In this document: positions 46,427-56,361 of the stretch, piece after piece
How the letters are laid out: each line of letters begins with the position of its first letter
Numbering within the stretch: position 1 is the first letter of the stretch
Assembly (NCBI RefSeq): GCF_016908855.1
Contig: NZ_JAFBER010000004.1
Span: 124,001 to 188,000 of the forward strand
From: Scopulibacillus daqui
GTDB lineage: Bacteria > Bacillota > Bacilli > Bacillales > Sporolactobacillaceae
Direction: 5' to 3'
DNA length: 64,000 nucleotides
Position numbers and translations under genes: made by a program
The notes under the pieces: model-generated
What the model was told of the DNA's origin: nothing
Database searches by the model: none
What the model saw: only the letters and a program-made list of their open reading frames with translations

Positions 46427-46514
46427 ACTTTCACTCCTTGATTCAAGGAAATCTCATTTATTGGTGTGATTTTTAAATAAAGTTGAGATCATTAAAGCTT
46501 TTTCATTATATAAC

Positions 46515-46520
46515 ACCAAT
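46515..46520 (-). promoter_or_regulatory. candidate -10 box of the dlt operon
   Basis: On the minus strand GTTATATAATG about 90 bp upstream of dltX contains TATAAT-like sequence. A small inverted repeat GTTAC-N6-GTAAC lies further upstream (about 46550-46565). No clear -35 was found; an ECF-sigma promoter is possible by analogy with B. subtilis. Confidence 0.3.
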
Positions 46521-46625
46521 GACATATTTTTTACCCTTTTTCCAATAATGTTACCTTTTTGTAACCACTCAAAAAACAGATATAATGCTTGATGCATCCT
46601 TGTTCAGATTAGCAAATGACAGGTT

Positions 46626-47846
46626 TTATGGATGAATATGCTGGTTTTGCGGAAGATCAGTTTTGTCTAATTTTGCATAAATCGTCTTATTTAAAAGGCC
46701 AAGATTTTTGATGTTATTTTGTATATTTGACAGCAAGACGACGTACTCGCTTCCGTCCTTTTGATAGCCATTCATCGCATTCCACCCCGACAATACGCCA
46801 TGATTGGAGAAATTTGTCGGTTTCATATACCATCCTGGACGATTAACATACCAGCCAAAGCCATAATGGTGTTTATAAGGTGTCATCATTTGTTGGTAAC
46901 TTTGTTTTGAAATAAGTTTTCCGGATGCTAACGCCCGGTCAAATTTATATAAATCTTCAGCTGTCATATAAATATCTCCGCAGCCAAATATCTGTGAAAA
47001 ATCAGGCATGATCGGCTTATATGAAAGGCCGGATAATATTTTATACCCAGTGGAAGGGTACATTTCATTTTTAAGCTGGCTGCCAAAACCTGACTGGTTC
47101 ATTCCAGCTGGTTTGAAGATATGTTCCTTGATATACTCATGTAACGGCTCGCCGCTTATTTTCTCTACGAGATACCCTAAGACAGAATAATTGGCATCGT
47201 TATAATCAAATTGCGTGCCCGGTTGGAATTTTAAAAACTCTGAGTCAAATCCAATGCGCTTGACTAATTTATTCGGCGAGAGCTTCACCTTTGTTTCAAG
47301 ATGTTTTCCGATGCCGGACGTATGGGTCAGCAAATTGAATATTTTTATTTTATTGGCATTCGGAAAAGAAGGAAGATATTTGGATAATGGATCATTAATA
47401 TTTATTTTCCCTTGCTGTTGAAGCTGCATTACTGCTGTCGCAACAACCGGTTTGGTAACGGAGCCGATATAATATACCGTATTTGGATTGTTTTTAATTC
47501 TGTCGTTTATATTTGCGAATCCATAGCCCTTATTGATGATCACCCTTCCATTTTTTACAATAAAGGCCGTGCCGTTAAAGTGAACTCTTTTTAAATATTG
47601 GTCGATATCCTTATTGCGGACAATATTGGCAGTCGGCCGCTTTGTTTCAACCGTTTGGTTTTCCGCCGCTTTGTGCTCAGTATGAATTGTTTTTTCTTTT
47701 AGATACTGCACTCCCTCTGTCTGCACATTCTTTGCAGATAAATGTTTTGAATAAAGAAAGAAGGAACCTATACCAATAACAACTGCAACACCGCAAAAAG
47801 CAATAAATTTTTTGAAGCCACTTTTTCGTTTGATTCTTCTTTGCAT
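46626..47846 (-). CDS. membrane-anchored serine hydrolase (class C beta-lactamase/PBP-like)
   Basis: A 406-residue protein. It has an N-terminal membrane anchor (KKFIAFCGVAVVIGIGSFFL) and a beta-lactamase-fold domain with SVTKPVV (S-x-x-K) near 148, YNDANYSVLG (Y-x-N type) near 220 and HHYGFGWYVN near 342. The family includes D-aminopeptidases, esterases and penicillin-binding protein-like cell-wall enzymes; the substrate is unknown. The ATG follows GGAGG. It is upstream of the dlt operon in the same direction. Confidence 0.88.
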   Translation of the reverse strand: MQRRIKRKSGFKKFIAFCGVAVVIGIGSFFLYSKHLSAKNVQTEGVQYLKEKTIHTEHKAAENQTVETKRPTANIVRNKDIDQYLKRVHFNGTAFIVKNGRVIINKGYGFANINDRIKNNPNTVYYIGSVTKPVVATAVMQLQQQGKININDPLSKYLPSFPNANKIKIFNLLTHTSGIGKHLETKVKLSPNKLVKRIGFDSEFLKFQPGTQFDYNDANYSVLGYLVEKISGEPLHEYIKEHIFKPAGMNQSGFGSQLKNEMYPSTGYKILSGLSYKPIMPDFSQIFGCGDIYMTAEDLYKFDRALASGKLISKQSYQQMMTPYKHHYGFGWYVNRPGWYMKPTNFSNHGVLSGWNAMNGYQKDGSEYVVLLSNIQNNIKNLGLLNKTIYAKLDKTDLPQNQHIHP

Positions 47847-48050
47847 ATGGTCCTCCGCTGATATTCTGTTTTAATTATTTTGCTTGAATTTATATAAACC
47901 CTTATGTTAAGGTTAATATTTACCTATTTGCTTAAAAAAATAAAGGCTTTAATAAATATAATTTAGAATAGCACACCCTTGCTTTTAAATGATTACAAAA
48001 AAATGACAAAGTTAATAAGGCGAATGTTTGTTCATTTTATTTGCAAATAA

Positions 48051-48093
48051 AAACCCATTGAATGGATAATATGCCGCCATTCAATGGGTTTTT
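48051..48093 (-). terminator. terminator of acsA
   Basis: A 15-bp stem (AAACCCATTGAATGG and complement) with an 11-base loop is flanked by T-runs on both strands. Confidence 0.85.
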
Positions 48094-48107
48094 AACAACC
48101 AATAGAT

Positions 48108-49826
48108 TTAATCTTCCATTGTTGACAAGTCTCCGGTTGGCAAATCCAACTCCCAAGCCTTTAAGACGCGTCTCATAATTTTTCCGCTTCTTGTCTTTGG
48201 CAATTTATCACGGAATTCAATTTGCCTAGGCGCTGCATGTGCAGCCAAACCTCTCTTCACAAACAAACGAATGTCCTCTTTCAGTTCGTCGCTTGGTTCA
48301 TATCCTTCACGAAGGCCAATGAAGGCTTTGATAATTTCTCCCCTGACAGGATCCGGAATACCTATGACCCCGGCTTCCGCTACAGCCGGATGTTCAACAA
48401 GCTTGCTTTCAACTTCAAAAGGACCGACGCGTTCGCCGCTCGTCATAATAACATCGTCAATGCGTCCTTGGAACCAAAAGTAGCCATCTTCGTCCATGTA
48501 GGCTGAATCGCCGGATACATACCAGCCTTCCGGAGTAAAATATGATTGATATTTCTCTTCATTATTCCAAATTGCTCTCATCATAGACGGCCAGCCTTTT
48601 TTAAGGGCTAAATTTCCCATTGTATTAGGCGGGCATTCATTGCCTTGATCATCAACGATCGCAGCGGTTACGCCAGGAATCGGCTTACCCATTGATCCCG
48701 GCTTTAACGGCATGGACGGGTAGTTGCAGATCATCATAGCCCCGGTTTCGGTCATCCACCATGTATCGTGAATTCTCTTCTGAAAAGCCTTCATTCCCCA
48801 ACGGACAACTTCCGGGTTCAACGGTTCTCCGACAGACAGGATATGGCGCAAACTTGATAAATGATATTTTTCCAATAGCTCCTGCCCGGCGCCCATCAGC
48901 ATCCGGAACGAAGTCGGTGCGCTGTACCAAACCGTCACACCGTAATCCTCAATGGTTTGGTACCAATCTTCCGGACTAAAGCGTCCGCCGCGAATCACAC
49001 TGGACGCGCCGTTTAGCCAAGGCGCAAATATCCCGTATGATGTGCCGGTTACCCAGCCTGGATCAGCCGTACACCAATAAACATCATCTTCTTTTAGATC
49101 AAGGACAAACTTTCCTGTTATATAATGCTGGATCATGGCATTATGTACATGAAGGACGCCCTTCGGCTTGCCGGTGGAACCGGATGTGTAATGAAGGATT
49201 AAGCCGTCTTCCCTGTCAACCCATTCAATATCCAATTGATCGCTTGCATCTTTCATCCACTTATGAAAATCAATAAATGGCCCTTCTTCTTTAACATTAT
49301 CGCCTACGATGACAATAGATTTAAGCGCTTTAAGTTCTTGATAAGGAACACGATCAAGCAATTCGGGTGTTGTTACAATAACTTTGGCTTCGCTGTCTTC
49401 AAGACGGTCCCTGACCGCCCCTTCCATAAACGCTTCAAACAGCGGCCCGACAATAGCTCCTAATTTAACGGCTCCGAGCAGTGCAATATAGAGTTCTGGA
49501 GATCTTGGCATAAAGATAAATACACGGTCGCCTTTTTCAACATCGGCAGCTGTTTTGAGTACATTAGCTGCTTTATTTGTTAACTTTTTCATTTCAGCAA
49601 ATGTATATTTTTCATTTCTGTTAGCGTTAGAATAATATAAAGCCACTTTATTTTTTCTTTCGCTTTCCGCATGGCGGTCGATGGCTTCGTACGCAATGTT
49701 AACTTTTCCTGTTTTACTCCAAGAAAAGGCTTCTTCGGCTTGTTTCCAGTTAAACTGTTCTCTTGCTCTGTCGTAGTCTTCAAGGTTATGTTTCCCGGAA
49801 CTTGCTGGCAATGTTTCGTATTCCAT
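48108..49826 (-). CDS. acsA: acetyl-CoA synthetase
   Basis: A 572-residue AMP-forming enzyme activating acetate. It shows HYTSGSTGKPKGVLHVHN near 220, a WMTETGAMM segment near 370 and the C-terminal PKTRSGKIMRR. The Lys of SGKIMRR is residue 549, the same number as the AcuA-acetylated Lys of the B. subtilis enzyme. The start at 49826 follows GAGGAGG and gives exactly the B. subtilis length. It is divergent from acuA, sharing the cre-like site. Confidence 0.97.
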   Translation of the reverse strand: MEYETLPASSGKHNLEDYDRAREQFNWKQAEEAFSWSKTGKVNIAYEAIDRHAESERKNKVALYYSNANRNEKYTFAEMKKLTNKAANVLKTAADVEKGDRVFIFMPRSPELYIALLGAVKLGAIVGPLFEAFMEGAVRDRLEDSEAKVIVTTPELLDRVPYQELKALKSIVIVGDNVKEEGPFIDFHKWMKDASDQLDIEWVDREDGLILHYTSGSTGKPKGVLHVHNAMIQHYITGKFVLDLKEDDVYWCTADPGWVTGTSYGIFAPWLNGASSVIRGGRFSPEDWYQTIEDYGVTVWYSAPTSFRMLMGAGQELLEKYHLSSLRHILSVGEPLNPEVVRWGMKAFQKRIHDTWWMTETGAMMICNYPSMPLKPGSMGKPIPGVTAAIVDDQGNECPPNTMGNLALKKGWPSMMRAIWNNEEKYQSYFTPEGWYVSGDSAYMDEDGYFWFQGRIDDVIMTSGERVGPFEVESKLVEHPAVAEAGVIGIPDPVRGEIIKAFIGLREGYEPSDELKEDIRLFVKRGLAAHAAPRQIEFRDKLPKTRSGKIMRRVLKAWELDLPTGDLSTMED

Positions 49827-49917
49827 TATTATTTCCTCCTCGCTTGAAATCCTATGAATCAATTATATTATATAATAACACATTTCTCAAAATTTGAAAT
49901 AACGTTTATTTTATGGA

Positions 49918-49947
49918 TTGTAAACACTTACATAAGACCTGTATAAT
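49918..49947 (+). promoter_or_regulatory. acuA promoter
   Basis: TTGTAA (49918-49923) and TATAAT (49942-49947) are separated by 18 bp. The start codon lies 31 bp downstream of the -10. Confidence 0.7.
49919..49932. promoter_or_regulatory. cre-like CcpA site between acsA and acuA
   Basis: TGTAAACACTTACA matches the cre consensus TGWAANCGNTNWCA at all fixed positions but one. It overlaps the -35 region of the acuA promoter, so CcpA binding would block transcription. Catabolite repression of both genes by CcpA is known in B. subtilis. Confidence 0.75.
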
Positions 49948-49978
49948 AATATTGAATGATTAATTAGGGGTGACCAGT

Positions 49979-50611
49979 TTGGAACATATCAAAACATACA
50001 ATGCCATGACACGCTCAACGCCTAAGGGAAAACTTGTAATCGAAGGTCCAATCCCCAAGGAACGTCTGGAAACCTATGATTTCCATGAAGACTTGACAGC
50101 TTTCCGTCCCGCCAAGGAACAATTCAAAGCACTCAAAGGCATTGCTGAATTGCCTGAAGGCCGCATTATCATTGCAAGAGACGATCATACAGTGATCGGA
50201 TACGTTACCTATTTGTATCCGGACCCATTGGAAAGGTGGTCCGAAGGCCATAACCCTTACCTCATCGAATTAGGCGCTATCGAAGTGGCGCTTGAATTTC
50301 GAAAATATAAAGTCGGCAAGGGACTGTTAAACGTATCGATGATGGACCCCTTTATGGAAAACTACATTATTATTACAACTGAATATTATTGGCATTGGGA
50401 TTTAAAAGGAACAGGCTTGTCCGTATGGGACTACCGCAAAATAATGGAAAAAACGATGCAGGCAGGCGGCCTTGAAGTCTTTGCAACTGATGATCCTGAA
50501 ATTTGTTCCCACCCCGCCAATTGCCTAATGGTTAGAATCGGCAGACATGTGCCAAAAGAAGCCATTGAAAATTTTGACCATCTAAGATTTAAAAATAAAT
50601 ACATGTACTAG
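49979..50611 (+). CDS. acuA: acetoin utilization / AcsA acetyltransferase AcuA
   Basis: A 210-residue GNAT-family acetyltransferase that acetylates and inactivates AcsA. The N-terminus read from TTG at 49979 is MEHIKTYNA, matching the known AcuA start, and the length equals that of B. subtilis (210). AGGGG lies 8 bases upstream. The acetyl-CoA-binding region is around LGAIEVALEFRKYKVGKGLL. It is followed directly by acuC; the usual acuB is missing. Confidence 0.94.
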   Translation: MEHIKTYNAMTRSTPKGKLVIEGPIPKERLETYDFHEDLTAFRPAKEQFKALKGIAELPEGRIIIARDDHTVIGYVTYLYPDPLERWSEGHNPYLIELGAIEVALEFRKYKVGKGLLNVSMMDPFMENYIIITTEYYWHWDLKGTGLSVWDYRKIMEKTMQAGGLEVFATDDPEICSHPANCLMVRIGRHVPKEAIENFDHLRFKNKYMY

Positions 50612-50665
50612 TTTAGAAGTTGGAAAACAAAAATAAACTGACACAAAGAAAAGGAAGTCCAGCCT

Positions 50666-51817
50666 ATGTGTAAAAGTGCATTTATATTTTCAAAAAACCT
50701 TTTAAATTATAAATTTAATAATCACCATCCCTTTAATCCGCTTAGAATTGAGCTGACTATTGATCTCTTAAAATCCAGCGGGGCGCTTCATGATTCGATG
50801 ATTGTTCCTCCCCGTAAAAGCACTGATGATGAACTGCTGTTAATCCACGACCCAACATACATCGAAGTTGTTAAAGAAGCGAGCCCGCCGAACAGCCAAT
50901 GCCCAAGGGCGAAATTGTTCGGATTAGATACCGAAGATACGCCGATTTTTGAGGGGATGCACAAAGCCGCTTTAGATGTTGTTGGCGCGACTTTAACCTG
51001 TGTTGATTTAGTCATGAAAGGAGAAGCTGACCACGCATTAAATATTAGCGGAGGATTGCATCACGGCATAAGAAATCGGGGATCTGGCTTTTGCGTGTAT
51101 AATGATGTTTCTGTTGCCATTAAGTATTTGCGTGAACATTATAACCTCAGAGTCCTTTATATTGATACAGATGCCCATCATGGGGATGGTGTGCAATGGT
51201 CATTCTATGAAGATGACGGCGTTTGTACTTATTCTATCCACGAAACAGGCCGTTACCTATTTCCAGGTACTGGGGAAACGACAGAATGCGGGACAGGAAA
51301 AGGCTACGGATATTGCTTCAATATTCCGGTCGATGCCTTTACAGAGGACGATTCTTGGCTCGAAGTATTCAATGAATCTATCCATGAAATAGCCGCCTTT
51401 TTCAAACCTGACATCATCGTTTCCCAGCACGGCGCGGATGCCCATTTTTACGATCCGCTGACGCATTTATGTCTCTCAATGAAAAGTTATCAAGAGATGC
51501 CCAAAATCATTCATCAGCTTTCCCACCAATATACTGATGGAAAATGGATCGCTGTCGGCGGCGGCGGTTATGATATATGGCGGGTCGTGCCGCGGGCTTG
51601 GTCATTGTTATGGATGGAAATGAGTGAATTTAAGCGCAATGACGATGAATTGCCGATTGAATATATCAAAAAGTGGGAGAAATCTGCCAAGAAACTCCCA
51701 GACAAGTGGCTTGACCCGGTTGACAGCTATCCTGCCATTCCCCGCCGTGACGAAATCACACAAAGAAACCGGGCTGTTCTAAGAAAATTGCTGCAAACGA
51801 TTTATAGAATCATGTAA
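50666..51817 (+). CDS. acuC: AcuC, NAD-independent protein deacetylase (HDAC family)
   Basis: A 383-residue zinc-dependent deacetylase that reactivates acetylated AcsA. Zinc-site motifs are LYIDTDAHHGDGVQ near 168, SQHGADAHFYDPL near 253, and VGGGGYDIWRVVPRAW near 294. It lies 54 bp after acuA with a ribosome site AAAGGAAG. B. subtilis has the CBS-domain gene acuB between them; here nothing of it remains. Confidence 0.95.
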   Translation: MCKSAFIFSKNLLNYKFNNHHPFNPLRIELTIDLLKSSGALHDSMIVPPRKSTDDELLLIHDPTYIEVVKEASPPNSQCPRAKLFGLDTEDTPIFEGMHKAALDVVGATLTCVDLVMKGEADHALNISGGLHHGIRNRGSGFCVYNDVSVAIKYLREHYNLRVLYIDTDAHHGDGVQWSFYEDDGVCTYSIHETGRYLFPGTGETTECGTGKGYGYCFNIPVDAFTEDDSWLEVFNESIHEIAAFFKPDIIVSQHGADAHFYDPLTHLCLSMKSYQEMPKIIHQLSHQYTDGKWIAVGGGGYDIWRVVPRAWSLLWMEMSEFKRNDDELPIEYIKKWEKSAKKLPDKWLDPVDSYPAIPRRDEITQRNRAVLRKLLQTIYRIM

Positions 51818-51841
51818 GGGCCGATTTTAGTTTTTACTAAG

Positions 51842-51890
51842 AAAAGTGTCAGAGCATTTCCGTATGACTGCGGTTGGCTCTGACACTTTT
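51842..51890. terminator. bidirectional terminator between acuC and ggt
   Basis: A 14-bp perfect stem (AAAAGTGTCAGAGC and complement) with a long loop, then a T-run, separates two convergent genes. Confidence 0.85.
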
Positions 51891-51893
51891 TTA

Positions 51894-53633
51894 TTAATGA
51901 AATATCCCCGCTGCTTGTCCTTGCCTTGTGGAATCGCAAGCCCCAATATAGAAATCCGGATCATGGTAAATGCGTATGCTTTGAACGTTGCCTATAGGAC
52001 TTGGTTTTTTATCCCATTGGCCGCCCCATTCTGTTAATTTTTGTCTTGACTTCTCCGGTATGCCTTTTTCCCATTGGATATTCGGATAAGCTGGACTATA
52101 AATGCGCGGTTCTTCAATAGCATCTTTTAAATCCATGTGATAGTCAATGACGTTAATTATCGTTTCTGCGACAGAGGCAATAATTGTACTGCCGCCAGGA
52201 GAGCCTACAGTCATAAACGGTTTGCCGTCTTTAAAAATAATAGTCGGACTCATACTGCTCATCGGCCGTTTGTTAGGCCGCACTTCATTAGCTCCGCCCG
52301 GCACAGCATCAAAATCCGTCAATTCATTATTAAGCATAAATCCGCGTCCTGGAACCATAATCCCTGTGCCAAATTCTTGTTCGATTGTTGTTGTATAGGA
52401 GACAAGATTTCCCCACTTATCAGCGACTGTAAAATGTGTCGTTTGTCCAATTTGCTTATCGTCAGGCTGCTTGACAATAGGTTTATCTGGCTTACCTGAT
52501 TGGTACTTCCAAGGATCACCCGGTTTAACAGTTTTATTTGCTTGTCCCATTTTTATTAATGACCGGCGTTTTTCAATATATTTGGGATTAAGCATTCCTT
52601 GTTCAGGAACCTTAACAAATTTCGGATCTCCGATGTATGCGCCTCTGTCTGCATAAGCAAGGTGCATTGCTTCTGTTATTAAGTGATATTTTTCAGGAGA
52701 ACGAATGCCGTAATCTTTCATATCAAAGCCCTCCAGAAGCTTAAGAATTTGCAAAACGGTCAAACCTCCTGAACTTGGCGGCGGCATGGTTTCAAGCTTA
52801 TAGCCGCGGTAAGTCCCTGTCAGCGGCTGATCAATTGTTACATGATAATTTTTAAGATCCTTTGTTTTCATACTGCCTTTATTATCCTGTACAACATTCG
52901 CAATATCTTTGGCAATCGCTCCTTTGTAGAAATCATTGACGCCGTTATCTCTGATGTCTTTAAATGTTTGGGCTAAATCTTTTTGTTTCAGCCAATCGCC
53001 TTCTTTAAGCGGTTTGCCATGTTTTAAGAAAACTTTTTGTGCCGCTTTATTAAATTTATTTTTGTTTTCTTTAATAGCATCAGCAAGCACCCAATTCACT
53101 TTAATCCCTTTTTCCGCCAGTTTAATAGAAGGATCAATTAATTGTTTAAACGGCTTTGTTCCCCATTTATCATGGGCAGCCATTAGCCCTTTTAAGGTTC
53201 CTGGTATGCCGACAGCCTTACCGTTCGTTGACCTTACAGGAAATGGGATTACTTTCCCGTTCTTATCTAAAAACATGTCCGGTTTGGCTCCGGCCGGCGC
53301 TTTTTCGCGGCTGTCAATAATTGATGTTTTATGGTTTTTGGCATTATAAACCATCATAAAGCCCCCGCCGCCAATACCTGACATCATCGGCTCTGACACA
53401 TTTAAGGCAAATTGCATCGCGATAGCGGCATCAACGGCATTTCCTCCATCTTTAAGAACTTGTTCTCCAACCTTCGTTGCTTCTGGAGTGGAGGCGGCTA
53501 CCATTCCTTTCGTTCCAGCCGCCACTTGCTTTCCATCATGATCATTTTGTTGGGCTGATGCCATTGTCGGCAAAAAATTGCATAATAAAATCAGAACAGC
53601 TATGATGCATGATATGCGAGAAATTCTTTTCAT
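51894..53633 (-). CDS. ggt: gamma-glutamyltransferase
   Basis: A 579-residue secreted enzyme cleaving gamma-glutamyl bonds (glutathione, poly-gamma-glutamate). The signal peptide is about residues 1-27 (ISCIIAVLILLCNFLPTMASA). The N-terminal-nucleophile Thr of the small subunit is the first Thr of TTHFTVADKWGN near residue 400, where the precursor self-cleaves. GSPGGSTII near 480 belongs to the oxyanion hole. The ribosome site is AAAGGAGG. Confidence 0.95.
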   Translation of the reverse strand: MKRISRISCIIAVLILLCNFLPTMASAQQNDHDGKQVAAGTKGMVAASTPEATKVGEQVLKDGGNAVDAAIAMQFALNVSEPMMSGIGGGGFMMVYNAKNHKTSIIDSREKAPAGAKPDMFLDKNGKVIPFPVRSTNGKAVGIPGTLKGLMAAHDKWGTKPFKQLIDPSIKLAEKGIKVNWVLADAIKENKNKFNKAAQKVFLKHGKPLKEGDWLKQKDLAQTFKDIRDNGVNDFYKGAIAKDIANVVQDNKGSMKTKDLKNYHVTIDQPLTGTYRGYKLETMPPPSSGGLTVLQILKLLEGFDMKDYGIRSPEKYHLITEAMHLAYADRGAYIGDPKFVKVPEQGMLNPKYIEKRRSLIKMGQANKTVKPGDPWKYQSGKPDKPIVKQPDDKQIGQTTHFTVADKWGNLVSYTTTIEQEFGTGIMVPGRGFMLNNELTDFDAVPGGANEVRPNKRPMSSMSPTIIFKDGKPFMTVGSPGGSTIIASVAETIINVIDYHMDLKDAIEEPRIYSPAYPNIQWEKGIPEKSRQKLTEWGGQWDKKPSPIGNVQSIRIYHDPDFYIGACDSTRQGQAAGIFH

Positions 53634-53966
53634 TTAATGACCTCCTTTATTTCAACCGCTAACTAAAAGATAGACAAATCCGAAAATTATGTAAATAGTT
53701 CAAATGTATCGAATGATTCGAAAGTTTATAGTTCAAAAGGCAGAAAAATGGGAGAAAACATCAAAGTCAAGAAAAATTTGTAGAAATCTGAGTTAAGCAT
53801 CATACAACAAGATGCAAATCCAGCTTGTTTCTCTCAAATAAATAAATGTTAAGATCAGGTGAATACTGCTGCATTATATCTACTGTTTTCAATTAACATG
53901 TGTTTCTTTAATAAATGAAATAAACAAAAATTGAGATTTCCATAGACGCCATGATATTTATAATAG
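53634..53966. other. gap upstream of ggt
   Basis: About 330 bp of AT-rich DNA between ggt and the ccpA terminator. Apart from the ggt ribosome site I see no gene, strong hairpin or repeat. Confidence 0.6.
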
Positions 53967-54038
53967 AAAAGAACCGGGTGCGAATTGAACTGACTCTGTC
54001 AAGTAGACAGGGGTCAGTTCACATTCCCCGGTTCTTTT
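53967..54038 (-). terminator. long hairpin terminator after ccpA
   Basis: The outer stem AAAAGAACCGGG / CCCGGTTCTTTT and the inner stem GAACTGAC / GTCAGTTC build a 72-base, interrupted hairpin. This is longer than normal intrinsic terminators. T's follow on the minus strand. Confidence 0.8.
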
Positions 54039-54042
54039 CCGA

Positions 54043-55041
54043 TTATTTTGTAGATCCTCTAAGCTCAATGCGATGAGGCAGAACAACGATGTGTTCTTTT
54101 ACCTCTTCATTGCTCATATATTTAGTAAGCAGCCTCATAGCAACAGCACCGATATCATACATAGGTTGTACAACACTGGAGAGCGTTGGCCGAACCATTT
54201 GCGCCAATCTAGTATTATCACAACTGATGACTTCAACATCATCAGGCACATTCATGCCTTGATCTTGAATCTCATGAATGACGCCGAGGGCCATTTCATC
54301 TGTTCCGGCCAAAACAGCCGTTGGCCTGTCTTCTAATTGCAAGAGTTGAGCGGTTACTTCTTTTGCCGTGTCATAAGTGTAATCGCCTTCTGCAACATAT
54401 TTCTCATCGTAATCTAAGCCGCCTTCTTCAAGGGCTTTTTTATAGCCATCTAATTTGTAAACACCGTTAATCGGATCATCGAGCGGACCGGATACAAAAG
54501 CAATTTTTTTGTGATTATTTCCGACAAAATGAGATACAGCTTCAAAAACGGCTTGTGCATAATTAATATTAACCGATGGAATTTCTTTATGTCCATCAAC
54601 AGTTGCAGCTAATACAATTGGAACAGGCGACTTTTTAAACTCTTCTACATGCCTGTAAGTGATCTTTCCTCCCATAAAAACGATGCCGTCCACTTGTTTG
54701 CCGAGTAATGTATGTATGAGATGTATTTCTTTATCTGGATTTTGATCTGAGTTACTAAGAATAATATTGTACTTATACATCGTTGCAATATCTTCTATTC
54801 CCCGAGCCAATTCAGAAAAGAATATACTTGAAATATCAGGAATAATGACGCCTACAGTCGTTGTTTTTTTGCTTGCGAGGCCTCGTGCCACAGCATTTGG
54901 ACGATAACCTAATCTTTCAATAGCATCTAAAACCTTTTTTCTGGTTGTCGGTTTGACATTTGGATTTCCATTGACCACCCTGGAAACGGTCGCCATTGAA
55001 ACCCCCGCTTCCCTCGCCACATCATAAATTGTTGCGCTCAT
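54043..55041 (-). CDS. ccpA: catabolite control protein CcpA
   Basis: A 332-residue LacI/GalR-family regulator. The HTH reads [20 protein letters not shown], followed by NGNPNVKP and the hinge helix [13 protein letters not shown]; the effector domain runs to the end. With HPr-Ser-P it binds cre sites for carbon catabolite control. The start at 55041 (MSATIYDV) follows GAGGAAG and agrees with the family N-terminus. It is downstream of aroA, from which a terminator separates it. Confidence 0.96.
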   Translation of the reverse strand: MSATIYDVAREAGVSMATVSRVVNGNPNVKPTTRKKVLDAIERLGYRPNAVARGLASKKTTTVGVIIPDISSIFFSELARGIEDIATMYKYNIILSNSDQNPDKEIHLIHTLLGKQVDGIVFMGGKITYRHVEEFKKSPVPIVLAATVDGHKEIPSVNINYAQAVFEAVSHFVGNNHKKIAFVSGPLDDPINGVYKLDGYKKALEEGGLDYDEKYVAEGDYTYDTAKEVTAQLLQLEDRPTAVLAGTDEMALGVIHEIQDQGMNVPDDVEVISCDNTRLAQMVRPTLSSVVQPMYDIGAVAMRLLTKYMSNEEVKEHIVVLPHRIELRGSTK

Positions 55042-55241
55042 TAACAACTTCCTCCTCAAAAAACTATACGTTACTTTACATTATAACCAGAACGATATTA
55101 ATCTTAACGATCAAATCATTTTTTCATATATTAAGTTCGACTATTTTTAATAATACCCGTTATTTCTATCATTTTAACAGTTATTAGTCAACAATTATTT
55201 GACAAAAAATAAAACTTGTAAACAGAACAGACGTCAAAAAT

Positions 55242-55272
55242 GATACCCCAAGCCTTTGAAGGCAGGGGCATC
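55242..55272 (-). terminator. terminator of aroA
   Basis: GATGCCCC-GCCTT pairs with AAGGC-GGGGTATC (one mismatch), followed by ATTTTT on the minus strand. Confidence 0.8.
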
Positions 55273-55275
55273 TGC

Positions 55276-56361
55276 TCATTCATTTTTATTTGTATGAAGC
55301 CCGAAGTTCTTTAATATGCTGACAAAATGATCGAATTGCTCCAGATCCATTTGCTGTGCTTGATCAGACAGAGCCACAGCAGGATCAGGATGCACTTCAG
55401 CCATCAAACCATCTGCACCGACGGCCATGGCGGCTTTTGCCGCTGGCTGCAGCAAGTCCCGTCTGCCAGTTGAATGGGTCACATCCACAAAGACCGGCAA
55501 ATGCGTCTCTTGCTTTAAAATAGGAACAGCGGTAATATCTAATGTATTTCTCGTTGCCCTTTCATATGTTCGGATGCCGCGTTCACATAAGATAATATTT
55601 TCATTGCCGGATGAAATAATATATTCAGCCGCATTCATAAATTCCTCTATGGTTGCAGCAAGACCTCTTTTAAGTAAAATTGGTTTCCTTGATTGACCGG
55701 CTTCCTTCAGCAATTCAAAGTTTTGCATATTTCGAGCGCCGATTTGAATGACATCTACGTATGCTTCGGCAGTTTCAATATCATTCGGCGAAACAATTTC
55801 GCTTATTACGGATAATTGATACTCATCTGCAATCCGCTTTAATATTTTCAGGCCGTCTAATCCCAAACCCTGAAAATCATATGGTGACGTTCTTGGCTTG
55901 AAAGCGCCCCCTCTCAGCAAGGTCAGTCCATGTTCTTTTAGTCTTTCGGCGACCTTCGCTGTTTGTTCATAACTTTCAACAGAGCAAGGACCTGCAATTA
56001 ATCTTTGCTTCCCATCGCCAATGCTGTCTTTATTTACTTGCACAATCGTATCTTCAGCCTTTTTGCGGCGTGAAACCAACAGCGCCTTGCGGTTATCATT
56101 TTCTCCCAATTCTAAGCCCGCTTTATAAATTTCTTTAAATATATGCTGAAGGGTCTCGGCTGCAAACGGCCCTTGGTTATTTTTTGCAATATGATTCAGC
56201 ATTTCCCTTTCGCGAACAGGATCGAAAGCAGGCAGCCCTTGAAGCTTTTTATGATGGATCATTTCTTTGACTAACTTTGCTCTTTCATTTAAAGTATCCA
56301 GTAATTTAATATCAATCTCGTCCAGTTTTTTTTTAAGGTTATCCATTTCTACAACATTCAT
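55276..56361 (-). CDS. aroA: bifunctional chorismate mutase / DAHP synthase
   Basis: A 361-residue fusion. An AroQ-type chorismate mutase covers about residues 1-85 ([19 protein letters not shown]), and a type-I DAHP synthase covers the rest ([18 protein letters not shown] near 125, [15 protein letters not shown] near 152, [12 protein letters not shown] near 295). It catalyses the first step of aromatic amino acid synthesis; the mutase domain gives feedback control by prephenate and chorismate. The start at 56361 has GGGGGC upstream. It is followed by ccpA, as in B. subtilis. Confidence 0.95.
   Translation of the reverse strand: MNVVEMDNLKKKLDEIDIKLLDTLNERAKLVKEMIHHKKLQGLPAFDPVREREMLNHIAKNNQGPFAAETLQHIFKEIYKAGLELGENDNRKALLVSRRKKAEDTIVQVNKDSIGDGKQRLIAGPCSVESYEQTAKVAERLKEHGLTLLRGGAFKPRTSPYDFQGLGLDGLKILKRIADEYQLSVISEIVSPNDIETAEAYVDVIQIGARNMQNFELLKEAGQSRKPILLKRGLAATIEEFMNAAEYIISSGNENIILCERGIRTYERATRNTLDITAVPILKQETHLPVFVDVTHSTGRRDLLQPAAKAAMAVGADGLMAEVHPDPAVALSDQAQQMDLEQFDHFVSILKNFGLHTNKNE

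Noticed and set aside
48108-49826. A second medium-chain acyl-CoA ligase like ytcI
   Set aside because: Exact B. subtilis AcsA length, Lys549 position and divergent acuA identify it as acetyl-CoA synthetase.
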